From Glaciecola sp038744645 (GTDB lineage Bacteria; Pseudomonadota; Gammaproteobacteria; Enterobacterales; Alteromonadaceae), in assembly GCA_038744645.1 (NCBI GenBank), contig JBCDMA010000092.1:1-12532 (forward strand): DNA of 12,532 nucleotides, read 5' to 3'. This document shows, piece after piece, positions 6,662-12,532 of the stretch. The notes under the pieces were generated by a model. It was given only the letters and a program-made list of their open reading frames with translations, was not told the origin of the DNA and did not search any database. Every line of letters starts with the position of its first letter. Position 1 is the stretch's first letter. Position numbers and translations under genes: made by a program.

Positions 6662-7570
6662 TTAGTGTGTCTTTAAATCATCCCCGCTTAGGAAACTGTA
6701 TTTTCCCGACATGATGTTTTTGATATCCACTTCGTCAAACTCATACACAGCATCACAATAATGGCAGTCCATTTTGACGACACCGTCTTCTTTCAAGATG
6801 GTTTCAAGTTGCTTTTTATCAACATGTTGCAGTGCTTGTGCTGTCCTTGCCAGGGAACAGTCACAGGCATATTCAACCGCATTGACGTCTAAAATTCTCA
6901 CACTGTCTTGATGAAATAGACGAAACAGCAAAGCTTCATTGGAAAGGGTAAGAATCTCTTCGAGTTGCGTTGTTTCGGCGAGCATATCAAGGTGATTCAT
7001 CGACTCAACTTCGTTTTGCATGCTCGTTTCACTCGTCGTCGGGATGACTTGTAAAAATAGCCCGCCGCTGCCGAGGGCTTTCGTATCTGTGGACTTGCCG
7101 CAGAATAAATACAGCTTGGTGGGTAATTGCTCTGATTGATCAAAATAATGCTCGATGCATTGCGCAAGTGTTGGTTTGTCTAGCGAAATGATCCCTTGGT
7201 ATCGTTCTCCTTGTTCTGGCGATATGGTGATGACTAAGTAGCCTTTTTCGAATAGATCGGTGAATGTTGCATCACTAAGTTCGACGTTTTCTTCATAGCG
7301 CACAACGGATTTAAGCGTTTGCATATGCGTAGAGTGCACAACAGCGTATTTGACGATGCCTTGACTTTGAATCTGCAGTGAGACCTCGCCCTTGAACTTC
7401 AATACCGCTGTGAGCAAACTCGTCGCGGCCAGCATCTCCCCAACCAGTTGTTCTATGCACGCAGGGTAGTGTCTGTTATCGACGGCGCCGATAACAGTCT
7501 GATCAAGTTGGACCAGCTCGCCTCGTACATCGTGTTCATCGAACATAAACCGAGTCAATTGATCTTTCAT
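6662..7570 (-). CDS. hslO: Redox-regulated holdase chaperone Hsp33
   Basis: The 302-residue protein (E. coli 292) is a cytoplasmic chaperone that becomes active when its zinc-bound cysteines are oxidised, and then holds unfolding proteins. The N-terminal domain shows MKDQLTRFMFDEHDVRGELV and LVGEMLAATSLLTAVLKFKG. The middle contains SGGLFLQVIP. The C-terminal redox switch is intact: Cys236 and Cys238 in ACDCS, and Cys269 and Cys272 in DCHYCDAVYEF. These are the same spacings as Cys232/234/265/268 of E. coli. The ATG at 7570-7568 overlaps the hslR stop codon by 4 nt (ATGA), so it is probably translated by coupling after hslR. A stretch of about 20 residues around TTSETSMQNEVESMNH looks like a linker region. 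The 3' end lies 15 nt from that of envZ. Confidence 0.97.
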   Translation of the reverse strand: MKDQLTRFMFDEHDVRGELVQLDQTVIGAVDNRHYPACIEQLVGEMLAATSLLTAVLKFKGEVSLQIQSQGIVKYAVVHSTHMQTLKSVVRYEENVELSDATFTDLFEKGYLVITISPEQGERYQGIISLDKPTLAQCIEHYFDQSEQLPTKLYLFCGKSTDTKALGSGGLFLQVIPTTSETSMQNEVESMNHLDMLAETTQLEEILTLSNEALLFRLFHQDSVRILDVNAVEYACDCSLARTAQALQHVDKKQLETILKEDGVVKMDCHYCDAVYEFDEVDIKNIMSGKYSFLSGDDLKTH

Positions 7571-7992
7571 TTCGTTTCCTGTTGCTTAACTTGGATAAGT
7601 TGTCTTCGTTGCTTCTTATCGGGTTTTTGAAGGGGTTTCGGGTTGTGAAACGCACTGAGCTGCCTGGCTTGCTTGTTTTTATCCCGCAACGCAATACTTT
7701 CTTCCGTTTCACTGTATAAGGTCTGCGCTATTGCTGCTTTTTGTCTTTGTTCAGATAGCACTTCAATCACCACGGTTTTTGTATCGAATCCCGCAGGGAT
7801 AAGCACGAGTGCCCCTTTTTCTATGATTTTACTGGGTTTGGTCCGTTGTCCGTTGTACTTAACTTTGCCTGCCTGTATCCAGTCGCGCGCTATTGTCCTT
7901 GTTTTACAGAAGCGCGCGGCCCAAATCCATTTGTCTAATCGGATTTGTGTATCACCGGAAGGGCGAGATGTTTTGCTAGATTGTCCAGACAA
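7567..7992 (-). CDS. hslR: Ribosome-associated heat shock protein Hsp15 (S4 domain)
   Basis: The 141-residue protein (E. coli 133) binds free 50S subunits that still carry a nascent chain and aids their recycling after heat stress. The S4 RNA-binding domain (about 16-80) is plain: IRLDKWIWAARFCKTRTIARD, then GKVKYNGQRTKPSKII. The basic C-terminal tail contains RQLSAFHNPKP and PDKKQRRQLIQVK, typical of Hsp15. No in-frame ATG precedes the conserved region. The TTG at 7992-7990 is the best start because AGGAG (8004-8000 on the minus strand) lies 6 nt upstream of it. It is the first gene of the hslR-hslO pair and is transcribed divergently from gspC, as in Vibrio and other gammaproteobacteria that carry type II secretion. 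Confidence 0.95.
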   Translation of the reverse strand: MSGQSSKTSRPSGDTQIRLDKWIWAARFCKTRTIARDWIQAGKVKYNGQRTKPSKIIEKGALVLIPAGFDTKTVVIEVLSEQRQKAAIAQTLYSETEESIALRDKNKQARQLSAFHNPKPLQKPDKKQRRQLIQVKQQETK

Positions 7993-8025
7993 AAGCGTCT
8001 CCTGAAATGTTAAAGTTTAATCACA

Positions 8026-8034
8026 ATTGTATCA
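8026..8034 (-). promoter_or_regulatory. Possible extended -10 promoter of hslRO
   Basis: On the minus strand the sequence TGATACAAT combines a TGn extension with TACAAT (five of six matches to TATAAT). Transcription would start near 8019 and leave a leader of about 27 nt containing the AGGAG ribosome site. No good -35 is seen at 16-18 nt. An alternative TTGATA-N17-TAACAT pair (8035 to 8007, minus strand) fits spacing but would start transcription on top of the ribosome site. A heat-shock sigma32 promoter was not recognised. Confidence 0.35.
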
Positions 8035-8040
8035 AAGCTA

Positions 8041-8069
8041 TTGTTCAGCGCATCTTGAGCCGATATCAT
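8041..8069 (+). promoter_or_regulatory. Possible sigma70 promoter of the gsp operon
   Basis: TTGTTC at 8041-8046 and TATCAT at 8064-8069 are separated by 17 nt. The -10 matches five of six positions but the -35 only three. Transcription would begin near 8076, about 30 nt before the proposed gspC start at 8106 and just ahead of the GAAGGTG ribosome site at 8094-8100. It lies in the 113-nt divergent intergenic region between hslR and gspC and would serve gspC, gspD, gspE and later genes. Confidence 0.4.
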
Positions 8070-8105
8070 TGTAGGGTTAACAAGTAAACTCTTGAAGGTG
8101 CAACA

Positions 8106-9029
8106 ATCAGTAGCCAAATTTTTGAGCAAACACAACAGTTTTATAAACGTCACGATAGTAAATTGCTTCTCATTGTAACCGTACTACTGGTGCTCTACCT
8201 AATTTCCATTATTGCTAAATTTGCATGGCAGTTTTTTCCAGAGGAACAAAATCGTCTTTCCTCTGGCAGTGCGGCTGTGTCCGCTTTTGAGAGTGAGAAT
8301 AGGGACAATGGGCTAGAAACCAACCTTGACGCATTGCTCAATCTCAATCTATTTGGTGCCATTGAACAAGCGCCGCCAGAACCCGTCGAAGAAGATATCA
8401 CTGATGCGCCCGAAACGAGTTTAAACATGTTACTCTCCGGGGTTGTTGCAAGCACTGAAAAAGACAAAGGGGCTGCGGTTATCGCGTTTCGAAACATTCA
8501 AGGCAGTTATAGTGTCGGCGATCAGATTGAAGGAACATCGGTTACCTTGGAACAAATTTATTTTGATAGAGTCATTATAAAGAATCGCGCAGTAAGAGAA
8601 ACACTGATGCTTGAAGGTGTGGATTTTGAAGAAGCAAATCGGTCGCGCGCGCGTGATCGACAGCCTGTACCAACGTCGCAAAATCGCAACGCAGAAAATC
8701 GCAACGCGCAAGTTCGCGCACGAGAAGTAAAGGCACAAATACTGCAACAGCCAGAGTCATTTACCGATTTTATTCGGATGGCGCCCACGCAAAACGAAAC
8801 TGGACTTGTTGGTTATCGCTTAACAGCAGGCAACAAATATCCTGAGCTTTTTACGACACTTGGCCTACAAAATGGTGATATTGCAACTATGCTCAATGGG
8901 CTAGATCTCACCAATCCGCAGGAGGCTTTAGAAGCGGTATCACTCTTGCAATCGGAAGAAGAACTTACTATCGAAATTATCAGGGACGACGAATTGGTCT
9001 CTGTATTAGTTGAGATCCCGCAAGGTTAA
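8106..9029 (+). CDS. gspC: Type II secretion inner-membrane clamp protein GspC
   Basis: GspC spans the inner membrane and links the inner platform to the GspD channel through its periplasmic HR domain. The frame is open from 8088. I propose a start at ATC 8106 (307 residues) because GAAGGTG (8094-8100) lies at ideal spacing and the next 19 residues give a cytoplasmic tail ending YKRHDSK, the positive charges expected before the membrane helix LLLIVTVLLVLYLISIIAKF (about 20-39). The only conventional start, TTG at 8163, has no ribosome site and would begin inside that helix (288 residues). NLFG (about 80) opens the HR domain, which has LSGVVAS and YSVGDQI. A linker with a repeated NRNA follows. 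A PDZ domain occupies about 230-305, with GYRLTAGNK, LGLQNGDIATMLNG and EELTIEIIRDDE. gspD follows after a short gap. The family assignment is firm but the exact start is not. Confidence 0.9.
   Translation: MSSQIFEQTQQFYKRHDSKLLLIVTVLLVLYLISIIAKFAWQFFPEEQNRLSSGSAAVSAFESENRDNGLETNLDALLNLNLFGAIEQAPPEPVEEDITDAPETSLNMLLSGVVASTEKDKGAAVIAFRNIQGSYSVGDQIEGTSVTLEQIYFDRVIIKNRAVRETLMLEGVDFEEANRSRARDRQPVPTSQNRNAENRNAQVRAREVKAQILQQPESFTDFIRMAPTQNETGLVGYRLTAGNKYPELFTTLGLQNGDIATMLNGLDLTNPQEALEAVSLLQSEEELTIEIIRDDELVSVLVEIPQG
8681..8707 (+). repeat. 15-bp tandem repeat in the gspC linker
   Basis: AAATCGCAACGC at 8681-8692 recurs at 8696-8707, a 15-base period that duplicates five residues (QNRNA then ENRNA). 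It lies in the flexible linker between the HR and PDZ domains, where length change should be tolerated. It is surrounded by further Arg-rich sequence. Confidence 0.6.
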
Positions 9030-9053
9030 ATTGGATTTGTATTGAAAGACCTA

Positions 9054-11087
9054 ATGAAAAAAATAAAATTCCGCAAACTTTTTACTGTGATAGCAGCAAC
9101 ATCCCTTTTGCTAGCAAACGCAAATTTCTCACATGCTGCTGGTTTGAAGCCTCAGTTTAAAGACACAGAGATCACTGAATTTATTAATACGGTTGGTATT
9201 ACGCTTAAGAAAACCATCATCGTAGATCCCAACGTACGCGGCAAGATATCCGTGCGTAGTCAGGACGAAATGACCGAAGAGCAGTACTACCAATTCTTTT
9301 TGAATGTACTGCAAGTGTATGATTACGCAGTGGTTGAAATGCCAAATGGCATCCTTAAGGTCGTTCGCTCCAAAGACGCAAAAGCATCTAATATTCCTGT
9401 CGTAGAAGGAACAAACTTCAACGGTGATGAAATGATAACGCGCGTAATACCTGTGTATAACGTACCCGTGAGAGAGTTGGCACCGATATTACGACAGCTG
9501 AACGATCAAACCGGTGGCGGTAACGTAGTCGCGCATGAACCCTCTAACGTGATGATGCTTACGGGTCGCGCGGCAGTGGTTAATCGATTAGCAGAAATCA
9601 TCGAACGCGTTGACAAGGCGGGTGATGAAGAGGTTGAGGTAGTCAAGCTTCAATTTGCGTCTGCGTCAGAGATGGTTAGGATCATTGATAGTATCAATCA
9701 AGACCAAAATCGTCAGCAAGGTGGTGGCAAGGCGTCTCCGCGTTTGGTTGCCGATGATCGAACTAATAGCGTTATCGTCAGTGGTGATGTCAAAGCTCGG
9801 CAGCGCTTGATCAATCTTATACAGCGCATGGATCAGGAATTAGAGACAAGCGGTAATACGCGTGTAATTTATCTTAACTACGCCAATGCAGAAGATTTAG
9901 TGAACGTTTTACAAGGTGTCAGTGCGACCATTCAAGCGGAAGCACAGCAAGGCGGTGGAGCGAGTCAAGCGCGAGGCGGCGATAGAGACGTCAGTATTGA
10001 TGCTCATGAAGACAGTAACTCCCTGGTCATCACCGCAGAGCCTGACATGATGCGCTCGCTAGAAGAAGTCATTCGACAACTCGATATCAGACGTGCTCAG
10101 GTCCAGGTTGAAGCTATTATCGTTGAGGTCTTTGAAGGCGATGGAGTACAACTCGGTGTGCAATTTGTCTCTGAGGACGGCGGTGGAACCCAGTTCACCA
10201 ACGGTGTAGTTCCTATTGGTTCATTAGGCGTTGCGTTGGAGGAAGCAAGAGACACTGAAGTTCAAAGAACAACAGTTACCGCCAATGGCGAAGTTGTGGA
10301 GTCGACTGACACCATTGAAGGTGATCTCACGCCACTGGCGTCACTTTTAGGTGGTGCCAGCGGATTGATAGCGGGTGTTGTTGAAAATGGTTGGGGTGCC
10401 GTGATCCAAGCAGTAAGCAGTGATACCAATTCGAACGTCTTAGCCACACCACACTTAACAACAATGGACAATGAAGAGGCGTTTTTCATCGTCGGACAAG
10501 AAGTCCCCATTATCACAGGCACCAGCACGGGTTCTAACAACAGTAACCCCTTTCAGACAGTCGATCGGCAGGAGGTTGGTATAAGGCTTCAGGTAACGCC
10601 TCAGATAAATGAAGGCGATGCCGTACAAATGACCATTGAGCAAGAGGTATCCAGTGTCAGTGGTGCAACCGCAGTAGATATTTCGATAAACAAGCGCGAA
10701 ATTAGAACAACAGTTATTGTCGATGATGGCGGAACCATCGTGCTAGGTGGCTTAATTGACGAAGATGTGCAGGAAAGCGTGCAAAAAATACCGCTTCTAG
10801 GCGATATCCCTTTCGTTGGTAACTTGTTCAAATCAACGTCTACCACCAAGCAAAAAAGAAATCTTATGGTGTTCATTCGGCCGACTATTGTCAGAGATTC
10901 TGCAACGATGAATGAAATTAGCCATCGCAAGTACAATTACATTCGTGCCCAACAATTGCTGCGGCAAGAGGATGGCATTTCGCTCATGCCGTTTCAATCA
11001 ATACCCAGTCTTCCCGAGTGGAATGATAAGTTAGTCCTTCCGCCGACGTTTGAAGAATACCTGTTAGATACGAACAGAGAAGAGTAG
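9054..11087 (+). CDS. gspD: Type II secretion outer-membrane secretin GspD
   Basis: GspD forms the multimeric outer-membrane channel through which folded proteins leave. From the ATG at 9054 the protein has 677 residues. It begins MKKIKFRKLFTVIAATSLLL with a Sec signal peptide, probably cleaved near SHA-AGL (about 27-30). A TTG at 9042 would add four residues but fits the signal peptide less well, and GAAAG at 9044-9048 serves the ATG. Domains in order are N0 (about 32-108, KPQFKDTEITEFI), N1 (about 129-187), N2 (about 195-262, LQFASASEMVRIIDSI), N3 (about 269-342, LNYANAEDLVNVLQGV) and the secretin barrel (about 346-612, RRAQVQVEAIIVEVF). The secretin signature is GGTIVLGGLIDED followed by KIPLLGDIPFVGNLFKS. 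Gly-rich loops (QQGGG) occur in N2 and N3. The last 60 residues form an S-domain-like tail that may bind a pilotin. It overlaps the gspE ribosome site. Confidence 0.96.
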   Translation: MKKIKFRKLFTVIAATSLLLANANFSHAAGLKPQFKDTEITEFINTVGITLKKTIIVDPNVRGKISVRSQDEMTEEQYYQFFLNVLQVYDYAVVEMPNGILKVVRSKDAKASNIPVVEGTNFNGDEMITRVIPVYNVPVRELAPILRQLNDQTGGGNVVAHEPSNVMMLTGRAAVVNRLAEIIERVDKAGDEEVEVVKLQFASASEMVRIIDSINQDQNRQQGGGKASPRLVADDRTNSVIVSGDVKARQRLINLIQRMDQELETSGNTRVIYLNYANAEDLVNVLQGVSATIQAEAQQGGGASQARGGDRDVSIDAHEDSNSLVITAEPDMMRSLEEVIRQLDIRRAQVQVEAIIVEVFEGDGVQLGVQFVSEDGGGTQFTNGVVPIGSLGVALEEARDTEVQRTTVTANGEVVESTDTIEGDLTPLASLLGGASGLIAGVVENGWGAVIQAVSSDTNSNVLATPHLTTMDNEEAFFIVGQEVPIITGTSTGSNNSNPFQTVDRQEVGIRLQVTPQINEGDAVQMTIEQEVSSVSGATAVDISINKREIRTTVIVDDGGTIVLGGLIDEDVQESVQKIPLLGDIPFVGNLFKSTSTTKQKRNLMVFIRPTIVRDSATMNEISHRKYNYIRAQQLLRQEDGISLMPFQSIPSLPEWNDKLVLPPTFEEYLLDTNREE

Positions 11088-11090
11088 CCA

Positions 11091-12532
11091 ATGGCAGATT
11101 TGCAAACTGAAAATAGCGCGGACACTTCTGAAGCACTTTTGCCTGGTGACTCACTCTCACTGGCCGAGGGGCTAGATAATACAGAATATAGCGTCTCATT
11201 ATTGCCGTTTGCATTTGCCAAGAGTAATAAGGTTGTCGCTGAAACCGTTGATAACGACACAAAAGTGTATTGTACTGATAGCACTACGATTAATGATCTA
11301 AATGAAGTTCGACGGTTCTTGCGCAAGCCGTTTGACTTGACTCAGGTGGATGAAGAAACCTTTGAGCTGCACCTAACTAGGATCTATCAGCGCGATTCCT
11401 CAGAAGCAAAACAGTTGATGGAAGATCTCGGTAATGAGAGTGACTTGTTTTCGTTGGCGGAAGAGTTGCCTGATACTGAAGATTTGCTCGATAATGATGA
11501 TGATGCACCGATCATCAAATTGATCAACGCCATGCTCGGAGAAGCCATAAAAGAGGGCGCCTCTGACATACACATAGAGACGTTTGAAAATCAACTGGTC
11601 GTGCGTTTTCGAATTGACGGGGTATTGCGGGAGATATTAAGACCCAATCGTAAAATGTCGTCCATGCTAGTATCGCGAATCAAAGTCATGGCAAAACTCG
11701 ATATCGCTGAAAAACGCATTCCGCAAGACGGCCGAATCAGTTTACGCATTGGTGGACGTGCGGTTGATGTGCGCGTGTCAACCATGCCATCATCGCACGG
11801 AGAGCGAGTGGTATTGCGCCTTCTGGATAAAAACAATGCCAGATTAAATCTTCAAGACCTAGGGATGACGGATATCAACCGCGAGCACTTCGCAGATCTG
11901 ATCCGTAAACCGCATGGCATCATTTTGGTTACTGGTCCCACAGGTTCTGGTAAAAGTACAACGCTTTATGCAGGCCTCAGTGAAATCAACAGCAAAGATC
12001 GCAACATATTGACCGTTGAAGACCCCATTGAATTTGATATTGCAGGCATCGGCCAAACGCAGGTGAACCCAAGGGTTGATATGACCTTTGCAAGAGGCTT
12101 GCGCGCCATCTTAAGACAAGACCCTGATGTTGTCATGGTGGGTGAGATCCGTGATATTGAAACCGCACAAATCTCTGTGCAAGCAAGTTTGACAGGACAT
12201 TTGGTGCTTTCGACATTGCATACCAATACAGCAGCGGGCGCCATCACCCGCTTGCAAGACATGGGGATTGAGCCTTTTTTGCTGTCTTCCAGTCTGCTAG
12301 CTGTGATGTCACAAAGATTGGTGCGGACTTTATGCCCGAAGTGTAAAACCCCTCAAACACCCACCGCGCAAGAATTAGAAATCTTGGGCGACGAACACAA
12401 AGCATCGACCATTTATCTACCTGCGGGCTGTAAAGAGTGTAACTTCACAGGGTACAGAGGACGGACCGGTATCCATGAGATGCTCATCGTCGATGAAAAA
12501 GTGCGAGAGATGATGCACGACAGTTTGGGCGA
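11091..12532 (+). CDS. gspE: Type II secretion ATPase GspE (3' end outside window)
   Basis: The frame is open from ATG 11091 to the window edge, giving 480 codons without a stop. It should end perhaps 20-40 residues further on. GspE is the cytoplasmic hexameric ATPase that drives pseudopilus assembly. An N-terminal domain (about 1-125) with YSVSLLPFAFAKSNKVV should contact GspL. An acidic linker EDLLDNDDDAP follows, then the N2 domain with EGASDIHIE, FRIDG and AEKRIPQDGR. The Walker A motif GPTGSGKST is at 282-290, the Asp box ILTVEDPIEFD at about 306-316, and Walker B RQDPDVVMVGEIRD is centred near 344-355. The His box is LVLSTLHTN. The zinc tetracysteine motif is complete (Cys415, 418, 447, 450: CPKC and CKEC), separating GspE and PilB-like ATPases from PilT. 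It starts 3 nt after gspD, with AGAAGAG (11079-11085) as ribosome site. Confidence 0.97.
   Translation, partial: MADLQTENSADTSEALLPGDSLSLAEGLDNTEYSVSLLPFAFAKSNKVVAETVDNDTKVYCTDSTTINDLNEVRRFLRKPFDLTQVDEETFELHLTRIYQRDSSEAKQLMEDLGNESDLFSLAEELPDTEDLLDNDDDAPIIKLINAMLGEAIKEGASDIHIETFENQLVVRFRIDGVLREILRPNRKMSSMLVSRIKVMAKLDIAEKRIPQDGRISLRIGGRAVDVRVSTMPSSHGERVVLRLLDKNNARLNLQDLGMTDINREHFADLIRKPHGIILVTGPTGSGKSTTLYAGLSEINSKDRNILTVEDPIEFDIAGIGQTQVNPRVDMTFARGLRAILRQDPDVVMVGEIRDIETAQISVQASLTGHLVLSTLHTNTAAGAITRLQDMGIEPFLLSSSLLAVMSQRLVRTLCPKCKTPQTPTAQELEILGDEHKASTIYLPAGCKECNFTGYRGRTGIHEMLIVDEKVREMMHDSLG

Noticed and set aside
6649..6668. ACACT / AGTGT inverted repeat between envZ and hslO as a bidirectional terminator
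   Set aside because: The stem is only 5 bp, A/T-rich, with a 10-nt loop and no T-run, too weak to call.
8098..8178. Small ORF from GTG 8098 (26 codons) ahead of gspC as a leader peptide
   Set aside because: Its start overlaps the ribosome site itself, its composition shows nothing recognisable, and the gspC frame explains the same DNA better.
1..12532. Defence system, prophage, IS element, CRISPR, tRNA or riboswitch
   Set aside because: Read in both directions, all DNA is accounted for by housekeeping and secretion genes and short gaps. No transposase, repeat-spacer pattern, cloverleaf or long structured leader was seen.

Overview
This window is ordinary chromosomal DNA from a marine-type gammaproteobacterium, most like the order Alteromonadales. 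That placement rests on remembered protein similarity: Fis, PurH, OmpR and PrkB read almost residue for residue like gammaproteobacterial proteins, the base composition is moderate, and hslR sits head to head with a type II secretion operon. I did not compute a phylogeny. No mobile element, CRISPR array, tRNA or rRNA gene was seen, and coding density is very high. The largest gap is about 113 bases, so no stretch of 300 bases lacks a gene.

Layout. Bases 1-3488 (+) hold the 3' end of dusB (tRNA dihydrouridine synthase), then fis (nucleoid protein), then purH and purD (final IMP-forming steps, and GAR synthetase). Spacing is tight: 27, 61 and 21 nt. Bases 3489-4491 (+) hold prkB, a phosphoribulokinase-like protein, behind a good sigma70-type promoter of its own. 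Bases 4500-6646 (+) hold the osmosensing two-component pair ompR and envZ. Bases 6662-7992 (-) hold hslR and hslO (Hsp15 and Hsp33), whose reading frames overlap by 4 nt and which converge on envZ. From about 8041 to the window end (+) runs the start of a type II secretion operon: gspC, gspD and gspE, the last cut off by the window edge.

How they work together. dusB-fis and purHD are translation- and growth-linked housekeeping genes. OmpR/EnvZ senses the envelope, Hsp33/Hsp15 handle oxidative and heat stress, and GspCDE form the clamp, outer-membrane channel and ATPase of the main protein exporter.

No previously undescribed system was found. The points worth a second look are small: a gspC gene that appears to start at a non-canonical ATC codon behind a well-placed ribosome binding site; an 18-bp dyad centred on the -10 element of the prkB promoter; a PRK homologue of unclear role in a probable heterotroph; a stem-loop that places the envZ start codon in its loop; and a purD with a charged, repetitive tail and two unusual residues in conserved motifs.
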